From: Paenibacillus sabuli
GTDB taxonomy: Bacteria > Bacillota > Bacilli > Paenibacillales > Paenibacillaceae
Assembly: GCF_014705605.1 (NCBI RefSeq)
Contig: NZ_JACXIZ010000027.1
Span: 1-64,000 of the forward strand
Length of the DNA: 64,000 nt
Reading direction: 5' to 3'
Position 1 is the stretch's first letter; each line of letters opens with the position of its first letter. Shown here in pieces: positions 42,584 to 50,381 of this stretch. The position numbers were made by a program, and so were the translations under genes. Below the pieces are notes generated by a model, which ran no database searches, was not told the DNA's origin, and saw only the letters and a program-made list of their open reading frames with translations.

Positions 42584-44533
42584 TCATTCAAACGTCATGC
42601 CCAACTGTCCGGCGGCCAGATCGCGAATGAGCAGGAATACATCGCCGTTGGTCAGCTGCTCGGGATCGGCGACATGCGCCAGCGTCTCCGCCGCGATCAG
42701 GCCGAGCTCGACCGTCTGCGCGGCTGCGCCCTCGTCTTGCAGCTCGTGGCCGGTGGCGGCGAGCACGAGCCGCGCCGCTTGATCGAGGGTAAGCGCCAGC
42801 TTGGGCCACTGCGCCGGATCGGTGCTGATCACGCCGGACGTCACATCCCCGGCGAACGCCTCCTGATGCACGGAGCCGACGCGGCGCAGCGCGTTGATGA
42901 AGCGCTGCACATTGGACGGCTCGTCGAGCTGCCAGGCGTCGTTGGTATAGCTGCCGGAGGTCAGGGCCAGGCTTGCGGCCGCGACGAGTCCGGGATACGC
43001 CTTGTGCTGCGTATAGCCCGGGGGATCCAGCTGCTCCGCCTCCAGCTTCATGCCTTGGGCGGTCAGCCGCCTCCTCAGCTCGCGCACCGCCTCGGGGTCG
43101 GCGGCCAGCTCGCGATAGCCGAGGCCGCGTTCCATCGCCAGCTCTGCAGCCGCGCCGGCCGCTTCGCCGGTCGCCATCCCGAGCGGGATGACGCGTGCGC
43201 TGCCGTGCGGCACCGAGTCGAAGCTCGCCGCGCGTCCGACGACGAGCAGGTCGTCTACCGCGAGCGGGATCAGGCAGCGCAGCGGCACGCCGTATTGCTC
43301 CGGATTCATCAGGATCGTCCCGCCCGAGCCGTCGCTCGAGCTCTGGATGTCGACCGGATACGAACCGTAAGCGATCGCATCGTCGAAGTCCCGATTGGCC
43401 AGCAGATCGGAGAGCCGCAGCCGGTACTCGCCCCGGATGTGCCGGGATTCCCGAATATAGAGCTCGTCCGCGGTGCCGGCATACTCGAGCGTGGCGAACG
43501 CCGGGAAGCGCTCGCGCAGGTAGGCCGCGATGCGCGGCGCTTCGCGGTGCCCGCGCTCCAGTCCTTGCGCTACCGACGCCGGATCGAGCGGATCGATGCC
43601 GTACAGGTGCATGGCGTTGATCAGGATCGTACCGTCGTTTTGCCGCCCGATGTTGAGGCCTCTGATCTTGACGCGCTCGGGGTCGCTGGACGGGTAGGCG
43701 CTCGCTTCGTTGTATCCCCAGATGCTCATGCGGTCCATCTCCGTATCCGGATAGTCGCCCAGCTGCTCCCACACATCCTGAGTCACGCCGCTCATCCGGA
43801 AGACGAGCGTAGCGACCATGCGCGCCTCCGGATCGCCGATGTCCTCGCGTCCGACTGTATAGGGCGCGCCTGCCGCAGCCGCAATATCGCCGTCCTGGGT
43901 CGCGTCGATGACGGTGCGCGCTTGCGGCTGCGCCGTCGTACCGTCCGCGAGCGCGAGACGCATGCCGCGCACGCGACTGCGGCCGTCTCGGCCGGCTTCG
44001 GTCAGCGGCTCCATGCTGCGCACGTGCATCAGCAGATCGATGTTCGGCTCGTTTTGCACCATTTCGTAGAAGGCATTGGCCGCGCTGATGGTGTCGAAGG
44101 AGCTGCCTTCAACTTTGGCGTACCATTCCTCGAAAATGCCGCCGTTGAGCAGGCGCGGTCCGCGCAGCAAACTGAGGAGCCGCTGCTGCTCGGGCGCGTA
44201 GTTGAAATCGAGCGTATTGAGCCAACCGACCGTCATCAGGCCGCCGAGCCGGTCGCGCCGCCCCTGCTCGACCAAGAGAACCGTCAGCCCGTTGCGGGCG
44301 GCGGAAATGGCCGCGACTACGCCTTCGGGATCGGTACCCGCGACGATGACGTCGTAGCGCTCTGCCGGCCCCGCGACCGACTCGACCGGCAGCAGCAGCT
44401 GCGGCTGCGCGTGGTTGACGTATTTCATTTGCGAGCTCCAGTACCAATAAGCCGCCGCAGCGAGCGCGACGATGCATGCAAGCACCGTTATGAGCCGGGT
44501 GAGGGTGCTTTTCCTGTTTCGTGCCAGTACCAA
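42584..44533 (-). CDS. Membrane-anchored FAD-dependent oxidoreductase (FAD_oxidored family)
   Basis: 649 residues. A single N-terminal membrane segment (ITVLACIVALAAAAYWYW) suggests an uncleaved anchor or signal peptide, placing the enzyme outside the membrane. The FAD fold follows: YDVIVAGTDPEGVVAAISAA at about residues 59-78, RDRLGGLMTVGWLNTLDF, TVIDATQDGDIAAAAGAPYT (dinucleotide return) and LLVVGRAASFDSVPHGSARV (the FAD_oxidored signature). The last 100 residues are helical and may be a separate SLH-like or dockerin-like module; I cannot assign it. Substrate unknown. Single gene, read leftward. Confidence 0.8.
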   Translation of the reverse strand: MVLARNRKSTLTRLITVLACIVALAAAAYWYWSSQMKYVNHAQPQLLLPVESVAGPAERYDVIVAGTDPEGVVAAISAARNGLTVLLVEQGRRDRLGGLMTVGWLNTLDFNYAPEQQRLLSLLRGPRLLNGGIFEEWYAKVEGSSFDTISAANAFYEMVQNEPNIDLLMHVRSMEPLTEAGRDGRSRVRGMRLALADGTTAQPQARTVIDATQDGDIAAAAGAPYTVGREDIGDPEARMVATLVFRMSGVTQDVWEQLGDYPDTEMDRMSIWGYNEASAYPSSDPERVKIRGLNIGRQNDGTILINAMHLYGIDPLDPASVAQGLERGHREAPRIAAYLRERFPAFATLEYAGTADELYIRESRHIRGEYRLRLSDLLANRDFDDAIAYGSYPVDIQSSSDGSGGTILMNPEQYGVPLRCLIPLAVDDLLVVGRAASFDSVPHGSARVIPLGMATGEAAGAAAELAMERGLGYRELAADPEAVRELRRRLTAQGMKLEAEQLDPPGYTQHKAYPGLVAAASLALTSGSYTNDAWQLDEPSNVQRFINALRRVGSVHQEAFAGDVTSGVISTDPAQWPKLALTLDQAARLVLAATGHELQDEGAAAQTVELGLIAAETLAHVADPEQLTNGDVFLLIRDLAAGQLGMTFE

Positions 44534-44861
44534 TTCACATTCCGCCTTTACCGTGTTGTACGGTTTCCAGTATACCCAAATGACGGCAAACCCGGCAAGC
44601 GCCTTATCGGCGGCTACCCGGGTCCTTAAGCTCGACTTTCGTCCAGGCGTAAGCTCCCCCTTGCGCCGCTGTCACACAATTGTCATAGACGGTAAACTGA
44701 ATTTAAACCGAATTGCGTTACTTTGGCACGTTCTGATTCGTATGTAAGAAGAAGAAGACGGAACTGCAACAAAATGGTATACTTTGAAGATCGCACTTCG
44801 GAACGAAAAGGGCGCGGCCCTCAAGAGGCCGTGCTTTGCCAGCCTAGAAAGGAGTTTACGG
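44534..44861. other. Divergent promoter region with a GC-rich structured segment
   Basis: Positions 44582-44640 can fold: ACCCGG pairs with CCGGGT around an inner CGCC/GGCG stem. TATACT at about 44777 is a likely -10 element for the VTT-domain gene to the right. The A residues TGTCACACAATTGTCA around 44672-44687 hold a short repeated TGTCA. I see no gene. Confidence 0.4.
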
Positions 44862-45593
44862 TTGTTATATGAACTGATTGAGTGGCTGAAGGAATTTGGC
44901 GCCTTGGGGCTGTTCATCCATTCGTTTCTCGATGCCATTATATTTCCGATTCCGGCTTTTTTCCTGCAGGTGTCGCTGAGTCTGCTCGATCCTTCCTCTG
45001 CGCTCTGGCTGGCGACTGTCGGCTACATCGCTTGTCTGCTCGGCACCCCGATCGGCTACCTGATCGGCAAGCTGCTCGGGAATGCGCTGCTCTACAAGCT
45101 GCTCAAAAAGGAATGGATCGACCGCGCGACAGCCATGTTCCAAAAGAACGGCGAAACGGCCATTCTCGTCGGCTCGTTCACGCCGATTCCGTTTAAAGTG
45201 TTCACCATTATGTCCGGCTGCATGAATTTCCCGCTCTGGCGTCTGCTCGGCTATGCCGCTCTCGGGCGTGCGGTCAAATTCTATGTCGTCGGGGCGATGT
45301 TTTACTTTTACGGACGCGCCGCCGAAGGCATGGTCAAGGATGTCTCGCTGTACATCTTCATCGGCTCGCTGCCGCTCATCGGCCTCTATCTGTGGCTGCG
45401 CCGGAGGCGCCGCCTGAAGCGCGAGGCCTTGCGGCAATCGAAGCTGGCGCAGGCCGAGGATGGCGATTCGCAGACGGAGCAAGCGCCGGATCTGGAGTCG
45501 GCTCAGCCCGGCCTCGTCCTGGAGCAGCAGCCGCGAGTTACCCGACACGGCATGCACGCCAGCCAAGAAAAAAGCGTACCGCCCGAGCAATAG
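44862..45593 (+). CDS. VTT/SNARE-associated membrane protein, YqaA type
   Basis: 243 residues from the TTG at 44862, chosen for AAAGGAG seven bases upstream; the frame stays open to 44784 but without a site. It belongs to the VTT (DedA-like) superfamily, YqaA branch. About five hydrophobic stretches are visible, with FIHSFLDAIIFPIPAFFLQV, GYIACLLGTPIGYLIGKLLG, VGSFTPIPFKVFTIMSGCMN and FPLWRLLGYAALGRAVKFY (conserved F-P-x-W/F and GR positions). DedA relatives recycle lipid carriers or handle lipids in the membrane. The C-terminal 50 residues are a charged, non-conserved tail. Confidence 0.85.
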   Translation: MLYELIEWLKEFGALGLFIHSFLDAIIFPIPAFFLQVSLSLLDPSSALWLATVGYIACLLGTPIGYLIGKLLGNALLYKLLKKEWIDRATAMFQKNGETAILVGSFTPIPFKVFTIMSGCMNFPLWRLLGYAALGRAVKFYVVGAMFYFYGRAAEGMVKDVSLYIFIGSLPLIGLYLWLRRRRRLKREALRQSKLAQAEDGDSQTEQAPDLESAQPGLVLEQQPRVTRHGMHASQEKSVPPEQ

Positions 45594-45607
45594 GCGATAC
45601 GCTTTTT
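45569..45607. terminator. Terminator overlapping the stop codon of the VTT gene
   Basis: Arms AAAAAGCGTA / TACGCTTTTT with an inner GCC/GGC stem; the TAG stop at 45591-45593 lies in the hairpin. T-runs exist on both strands, so it also serves the convergent gene ending at 45617. Confidence 0.8.
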
Positions 45608-45616
45608 GCTTTAGCC

Positions 45617-45976
45617 TTAGTAACCGACCTCGACGGCCGCCACGACGACATAGATCAGATCGTTTTTGTCGGCCTTGTCCGGCAGGACGACGCCGCTGCT
45701 CGTCAGCATGCCGCCGTCCGTCAATTCCACGGTGACCTCGCCGTAGGGCAGCACCGCCTTGATCCGCTCCAGATCGAGCCGCTCGCGATCGCACGGTACG
45801 GCCAGGCGGACATGCACCTTCATGTTGTCCAGCTTGCCCTCCGGCAGGAGGGCGCGCAAGCCGGGCATCGAGTTGCGGTGGATCGCCTGCTCCACGGCTC
45901 TTACCGCGGCCTTGGTGATGTCCTGGCCATGCAGATCGGTGCCCATGCCCAGCTCAATGAAAACGCAGTGCTCCAT
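45617..45976 (-). CDS. Lin0512 family protein
   Basis: 119 residues from the ATG at 45976, with GAGGGGG six bases upstream; an in-frame ATG at 45982 is too close to that site. The protein reads MEHCVFIELGMGTDLHGQD at the start, GKLDNMKVHVRLAVP in the middle and LTDGGMLTSSGVVLPDK near the end, as in the Lin0512 family, which is conserved in Bacillota and has no known function. It is first in a leftward group after the thioredoxin-like gene. Confidence 0.8.
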   Translation of the reverse strand: MEHCVFIELGMGTDLHGQDITKAAVRAVEQAIHRNSMPGLRALLPEGKLDNMKVHVRLAVPCDRERLDLERIKAVLPYGEVTVELTDGGMLTSSGVVLPDKADKNDLIYVVVAAVEVGY

Positions 45977-46003
45977 GCTCATCCCCCTCGTAAGCTATCC
46001 CTA

Positions 46004-46357
46004 TTATTCGGTATCTGACGTGCGCCGGACGTCTGCCGCGGCATGCGCGGCAAGCAGCCGCTGCAGATGCTGGACCGAGCGCATCGCATATTCGATATGC
46101 ACCGCGTCCTCGCCGTCGAGCAGCACGAGCGCAGGCACGCTGGCGATGCGCCAGCGCTCGCGCAGCAGCGGCGCGTAGTTGACATTCAAGCGGGCAAGCG
46201 GCAGCGGCGCGCCCATCGCCGCCGCCACCTCGAGCATCCGCGCCCCCATCTTGCATGTGCCGCAGAGCGGCGTATACACGAAGATCGCCTGCCGCGTGCG
46301 CGGCGAGTCGGGCGCTGGTCCTAGCGCCAACAGCTGCGCTTCCGTCGTCTCCTTCAT
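46004..46357 (-). CDS. Thioredoxin family protein
   Basis: 117 residues. A thioredoxin fold with the active-site motif FVYTPLCGTCKMGARM; the Cys-Gly-Thr-Cys pair is at about residues 32-35. ASVPALVLLDGED holds the cis-proline. There is no signal peptide, so it acts in the cytoplasm. Its start overlaps the stop of the PPOX gene by four bases (ATGA), so the two are translationally coupled and may share a redox task. Confidence 0.88.
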   Translation of the reverse strand: MKETTEAQLLALGPAPDSPRTRQAIFVYTPLCGTCKMGARMLEVAAAMGAPLPLARLNVNYAPLLRERWRIASVPALVLLDGEDAVHIEYAMRSVQHLQRLLAAHAAADVRRTSDTE

Positions 46358-46971
46358 CGCCCCGCCGCCGTCTCGCCCGGACCTCGCGTATCGTCGCGCT
46401 CGCCCGCGTCCGACTGCTCTGCCGCGCGGCCGAGCGGGGTCGGAAGATCATCCAGGCTGCGGCTGTTGCGGGTTTTGCGATACTGCTGCAGACCGCGCTC
46501 GCCCTGCTGCGCCGCCCAGCGCTGCAGCGTCTCGCGCTCCCCCTCGTAGGCCATGAACGGGATCGAGTAGCCGCACGAGGTCTGCACGAGCGAGATGTCC
46601 ATCGCGATGATCTGCCGCGCGCCGGGCAGCAGCGTGAAGGACGGGGCCAACTCCTCCCATTCGGCCGAGCCCGGAAGCACGACCGTACCTGTGCCGTACA
46701 AGCGCAAAATATTCGGCGCGCCCTCGAAGGCGCAGAACATCATCGTCAGCCGGCCGTTCTCGCTCAGATGGGCGCTTGTCTCGTTGCCGCTCCCGGTCAG
46801 ATCGAGATAAGCAACCCGGTGCGGCGACAAAATGCGCAGTGTATCGTGCCCCTTGGGCGACAGATTGACATGACCGCTGGCATCGAGCGGCGCGGAAGCG
46901 ACAAAGAACAAATGCTGCTCGCGAATAAAAGCTTCATGCCGCGGCTGCAGCGCATCCCAGCGTTTCCCCAT
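46354..46971 (-). CDS. Pyridoxamine 5'-phosphate oxidase family protein
   Basis: 205 residues from the ATG at 46971 (MGKRWDALQPRHEAFIREQ), with AGGAGG eight bases upstream. FMN-binding split barrel features: HLFFVASAPLDASGHVNLSP, KGHDTLRILSPHRVAYLDLTG and SGNETSAHLSENGRLTMMFC. From residue 150 (SCGYSIPFMAYEGERETLQR) it matches the group often found with heme- or F420-like roles; the substrate is unknown. The C-terminal 40 residues are polar and variable. Coupled to the thioredoxin gene. Confidence 0.85.
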   Translation of the reverse strand: MGKRWDALQPRHEAFIREQHLFFVASAPLDASGHVNLSPKGHDTLRILSPHRVAYLDLTGSGNETSAHLSENGRLTMMFCAFEGAPNILRLYGTGTVVLPGSAEWEELAPSFTLLPGARQIIAMDISLVQTSCGYSIPFMAYEGERETLQRWAAQQGERGLQQYRKTRNSRSLDDLPTPLGRAAEQSDAGERDDTRGPGETAAGR

Positions 46972-47075
46972 GGATAGCACCTCCTGATTGCAGTTCGTGC
47001 ATCCATTGTATCAGATTGCGCGCTTCGACTCACGCCTTCTATCGCCATTGCCTCCTCTTGCAATCGAATACGCGC

Positions 47076-47996
47076 TCAGGTAGCGGGCTCGCGCGGACTG
47101 CCTGGACGAGCGCCCCCGCCCAGCCGGCGATGCAGCGCCTGCGCCAGCTCTGCGGTCGTCTCCCACATGAGCGGTTGAATCCATTCGGACACGCTCGCCG
47201 CCCTTCGGCCCGCCGAATACGGCTGGGTCCAGATGACCGGCTTGTTCATGCCCAGCGCCAGTCCCGCTCGAAAGTACACGTCCTGGGCATGCTCCGCCAG
47301 ATCGGCCAGCACGAGCGTGCTGCGGGATATGCGCAGCTCGGGCTCCTCGCCGCCGGGTTCCGCTTCCAGCAGCACGGGCTTGTAGCCGCATTGCGCCAGC
47401 ACGGGCAGCACGTTCTCCGCCCACTCCGGCCCCATGCGCCCGGGATCGGCCAGCAAGACGACACAGTGCTCGTCCGCTCGCGCGGCCGCCTCCGCACCGG
47501 CCGTCTCCCACCCGGCTTCGGTGAGACGCAGTGTGTAGCCCTCGCGCTCCAGCAGACCTGCGTCGACCAGTTGGGTCATGATATAGACCAGCTCCTGCAG
47601 ATTCGGCGAATAGGTCAGATTGACCTGCCGCTGCAGCTCGCGCAATACGACGCCTGCGCGCCGATCGCGGCTGTGCCGCCGCACGTAGCAAAGCAAACGC
47701 TTGCCCTTGTCCTCGATCGACTGCGGCACATCCTCCAATGCGGCGATCCGGGCCAGGGCGGCGGCGTCCAGCTCGGGCTGCTCGCCCTGCTCGCTTCGTT
47801 CGCGCAGCGCGCCCGAGACAAGCGGCAGCAGCTCGCCCCGGTCTTGCGGCGATGCGTCGCGGAGCGCTTGTTCCGCGCTTGTGCAGAGCAGATAGGCTTG
47901 CTCCGGTGCGCAGCGGCAACCATGGTAACGTACGCCTTCGGCGTTTGCTTGTACTTGAACCGTTTCGTGACAAAACGGGCATCGTTTTTTTTCCAT
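47076..47996 (-). CDS. Zinc-ribbon, winged-helix-like and nucleotide-hydrolase-like domain protein of unknown function
   Basis: 306 residues. The N-terminus has two Cys pairs, CPFCHETV at residues 6-13 and HGCRC at about 25-29, a zinc ribbon. The middle (about 85-165) is helical and reads like a winged helix (VVLRELQRQVNLTYSPNLQE, then LVDAGLLEREGYTLRLTEAG). The C-terminal part has VVLLADPGRMGPEWAENVLP, RSTLVLADLAEHAQDVYFR and AGLALGMNKPVIWTQPYS, which follow the pattern of nucleoside 2-deoxyribosyltransferase/TIR-like sensors of nucleotides (D-L-x-x-x-x-x-V-x-F-E-x-G). The catalytic Glu appears replaced (FRAG where FELG is usual). Such fusions occur in stress or defence proteins; I cannot name this one. 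Confidence 0.6.
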   Translation of the reverse strand: MEKKRCPFCHETVQVQANAEGVRYHGCRCAPEQAYLLCTSAEQALRDASPQDRGELLPLVSGALRERSEQGEQPELDAAALARIAALEDVPQSIEDKGKRLLCYVRRHSRDRRAGVVLRELQRQVNLTYSPNLQELVYIMTQLVDAGLLEREGYTLRLTEAGWETAGAEAAARADEHCVVLLADPGRMGPEWAENVLPVLAQCGYKPVLLEAEPGGEEPELRISRSTLVLADLAEHAQDVYFRAGLALGMNKPVIWTQPYSAGRRAASVSEWIQPLMWETTAELAQALHRRLGGGARPGSPREPAT

Positions 47997-48254
47997 CCGT
48001 TCGTATCCCCCTCAGCAGTAAGGTACGCAGCTCGGCAATTCAATATGCGACCAACCGAGATTGTACCGAATGCGAAGCAAGCGAGGCCATTAAGATTTTC
48101 TCACCGCCGGCTGCATCCCTTCGGGCATTTGGAAAGGTCTGGATCGGACGGAAGCCTCCGCCTCGCTCCCGGCGCCGAATCGAACGTTGCGCATGAGATG
48201 AAAATAAATTAACGATCTATGGTAAAATGAATAACAAGGAAAGGAGGAGCTGCG

Positions 48255-48437
48255 TTGGAGTCGCGTAAAAATCCGCTCTTTTTGTCAGTGATTGGTCTTT
48301 TGATCGTCATTTTCGGCGTCGTCGATGTCATGTACGTCAACAAATTGCTTGGCGGCGCGCTGCTATTCGCTGGCCTCGTCTTGGGTGTAACGGGGATCGT
48401 CCGCTATTCCAAATGGAAAGAAAAGCTGGGTTCCTGA
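48255..48437 (+). CDS. Small two-segment membrane protein
   Basis: 60 residues from the TTG at 48255, preceded by GGAAAGGAGGAG, a very strong site. Two hydrophobic segments: PLFLSVIGLLIVIFGVVDVM and LLGGALLFAGLVLGVTGIV, with a lysine-rich end. No family recognised; similar small proteins are common in Paenibacillaceae. A perfect terminator follows. Confidence 0.75.
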   Translation: MESRKNPLFLSVIGLLIVIFGVVDVMYVNKLLGGALLFAGLVLGVTGIVRYSKWKEKLGS

Positions 48438-48486
48438 GCTGTAAAGTTTTTTGTTTTTAAACGTTACGCGGTTTCATTATTTGCCT

Positions 48487-48512
48487 AAAGCCCTGCCGGC
48501 CGGCAGGGCTTT
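48487..48512. terminator. Terminator after the small membrane protein gene
   Basis: Fully palindromic AAAGCCCTGCCGG / CCGGCAGGGCTTT followed by TT, with A residues on the other side; it can work in both directions. Confidence 0.85.
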
Positions 48513-48614
48513 TTCCGGTGAAACGGCTTGCCCGATTCGCCTTGGCGCACCTCCAAAGCATGCTGAAAGCAATGCCCGTTTTCAGAGATGTCCAAGCCAT
48601 TGCGTAATCATTTT

Positions 48615-48623
48615 CATATAGTA
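48615..48623 (+). promoter_or_regulatory. Sigma-K-like -10 element
   Basis: CATATAGTA fits the mother-cell -10 pattern CATANNNTA and ends 30 bases before the start at 48653. No convincing -35 AC was found at the right distance, so this is weak evidence for late sporulation expression. Confidence 0.3.
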
Positions 48624-48652
48624 GCTTACCATAGAAGAATGGAGATGATAGA

Positions 48653-49087
48653 ATGGCTTCCACATTTTTGGATCTAAAGACGTCGCAGAACGCCAGTTAT
48701 GCAAACTCGATTGCAATCCCGATCTCTGTTATTAACGCACCGCAGTTGATCGCGCAGCAAACACTGGATTTGTCCGGCGGTACTGCAAACTTAACGCGAG
48801 TGGATTTTTCAGGTGTATTGGCCGTACAGCTTCCGCTCTTGCCCGTGGCGACGACTGTTACGGTACAAGTTGTACGCGGAGCGACGATTTCCGACGTCAT
48901 CGTATTTTCAGCAGCCGAGAACTTGGACCTGTCGTTGTTAGGCCCCCAGCTCATTGCCTTTTCCGGTTCGGATTTTAATGCTCCGAACATCTTGAATGCG
49001 GTATATACGGTGTTTGTCCGAGTATCGGCGCTCGGGACGATACGCGTAGGACCGGAAAGCTTTAATTTTATCGGGGTCACAAATTAA
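48653..49087 (+). CDS. Small beta-rich protein of unknown function, possible spore-surface protein
   Basis: 144 residues from the ATG at 48653 with GGAGATGATAG upstream. No signal peptide or membrane segment. Composition is rich in Val, Ala, Thr, Ser and Leu with few charges, with strands such as LAVQLPLLPVATTVTVQVVR, and TVFVRVSALGTIRVGPESFN at the end. The low charge, the N-terminal MASTFLDLKTSQNA and the neighbouring glycosyltransferases recall exosporium-type proteins of Paenibacillaceae and Bacillus, but no known domain was recognised. A three-copy repeat array begins 11 bases after its stop. Confidence 0.6.
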   Translation: MASTFLDLKTSQNASYANSIAIPISVINAPQLIAQQTLDLSGGTANLTRVDFSGVLAVQLPLLPVATTVTVQVVRGATISDVIVFSAAENLDLSLLGPQLIAFSGSDFNAPNILNAVYTVFVRVSALGTIRVGPESFNFIGVTN

Positions 49088-49098
49088 AATGGAATGGC

Positions 49099-49431
49099 AA
49101 GGCGAAACGAGCCAGCCGTTTTTTACGGCGCAGCGCGTTTCGTTCCGAGAAAGTTAGACAAGTATAGGCCAGATCATATAATTTCTATACTTTCAAGGCG
49201 AAACGAGCCAGCCGTTTTTTACGGCGCAGCGCGTTTCGTTCCGAGAAAGTTAGACAAGTATAGGCCAGATCATATAATTTCTATACTTTCAAGGCGAAAC
49301 GAGCCAGCCGTTTTTTACGGCGCAGCACGTTTCGTTCCGAGAAAGTTAGACAAGTATGGGCCAGATCATATAATTTCTATACTTTCAAGGCGAAACGAGC
49401 CAGCCGTCCTTTGGTGGCGACACAAGTTGCG
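49099..49431. repeat. 96-bp tandem repeat array, three full copies and a diverged partial fourth
   Basis: Units begin at 49099, 49195, 49291 and 49387 with AAGGCGAAACGAGCCAGCCG. The first three are almost identical (one or two base changes); the fourth diverges after about 22 bases. Each unit holds two potential stems: CGAAACG / CGTTTCG around GCCGT / ACGGC, and AGTATAG / CTATACT inside GAAAGT...ACTTTC. The length is a multiple of three and the array is open in one frame, giving a 32-residue repeat (ARFVPRKLDKY...), but there is no ribosome binding site and I read it as non-coding. A fifth, inverted copy is at 55236-55335. Confidence 0.9.
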
Positions 49432-49433
49432 AA

Positions 49434-49470
49434 CAGCCGGGGCTCCCTTTTGGAGCCCCGGCTGTTTTTT
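49434..49470 (+). terminator. Strong rho-independent terminator after the repeat array
   Basis: Arms CAGCCGGGGCTCC / GGAGCCCCGGCTG around CTTTT, followed by TTTTTTTA on the plus strand. It would end transcripts from 48653 after they have crossed all repeat copies. Confidence 0.9.
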
Positions 49471-49504
49471 TATGCTCCAGAATGCGCTTTAAGCTTTTAC
49501 GTAA

Positions 49505-50300
49505 TCACAATGTTGGAATAACCGGAAAATATGGTCTGGGAATTAATAAATCACATTGTGCAGCCCCGTTATTGGGACCATTGGAGCGGTCCGCGGAAAT
49601 GTTGGCAAATGTCAATACACGAAAGGCATACCCTGCCACTGGCAAAAAGGTCCGGACCAGGACAACCGAAGCGACCTGGATCGGCGATTGAAACGAAGCG
49701 CCGCCATCCGCAGATGGGCGTACAAAGAACTGAGCGTTGGCCTCCGTTGTAATCCATGCCGTGTATAGATTCCCGGTTAAATCAACTGCAGCGTCCGGTC
49801 GCTCGACCTGATCGTCCGGATTCGAAAGCAAGACAGGCTGATTCCAGGTCTGACCGCCGTCGGTGGAGCGGCGAAAAAAAGCTGTGGAACCAGCGCTGTT
49901 ATCGACATTGAACTGATGATTGGACAGCACGTAAAGATTGCCCGGGTATGGACTGGATTGTCCGGTATCCGCCAATACATGGGTCTCATCGTTGTTGATG
50001 TAGGTGCCGAAGCCGGGCATGACAACAATTGGCGCTCCAAAGGTAGCCCCATTATCCGCGCTGACATAGAGGAGTGTCGTGCCATCGGTTTCACCCGGGA
50101 ACGCGTGCGCCGTAATATAAAACAAGTTAGGAAAGGCGTACGTGACGACTGCCGCTTCAGCTCCGGTAAAGCCCGCGGGCAAAGAAAGAATCGCGTTGCT
50201 CCAGTTTGCCCCGCCATCCAACGAACAATAGACGCCGGTTCTCGGACTGCCTGTGCCTGCGGCTGTGCGAGGTCTAAATCGTTGCCCTTTTTTTTATCGC
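49505..50300 (-). pseudogene. BNR/sialidase-repeat-like protein, 5'-truncated
   Basis: The frame from about 50300 to the stop at 49505 has no start codon with a ribosome binding site; a TTG at 50221 lies inside the first repeat. Several Asp-box-like repeats are visible: SLDGGANWSN, VSADNGATFG, RRSTDGGQTWNQP and PSADGGASFQSP, spaced about 50 residues apart, as in sialidase-fold (six-bladed propeller) proteins. NLYVLSNHQFNVD and GNLYTAWITTEANAQFF lie between them. The missing front and the nearby AT-rich junction suggest deletion during island formation. If a distant start is used the product may still be made. Confidence 0.6.
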
Positions 50301-50381
50301 ATCGTTTTCTTGGATTCCCGCACATTCAAGCGTCAAGCTTTTACATATGATAGGTGTATAAACGTTAGCGAGGTGGCGACG

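Noticed and set aside
44582-44640. Cyclic-di-GMP-I riboswitch
   Set aside because: GGCAAACC is present, but the ACGCAAAGC block and the tetraloop-receptor layout are not.
49099-49431. Possible CRISPR array
   Set aside because: Repeat units abut directly without variable spacers, are 96 bases long, and no cas gene is near.
49099-49431. Possible integron attC sites (GTTAGAC resembles the attC core)
   Set aside because: The paired inverse core at the other end of each unit is missing, there is no integrase, and units abut without cassettes.
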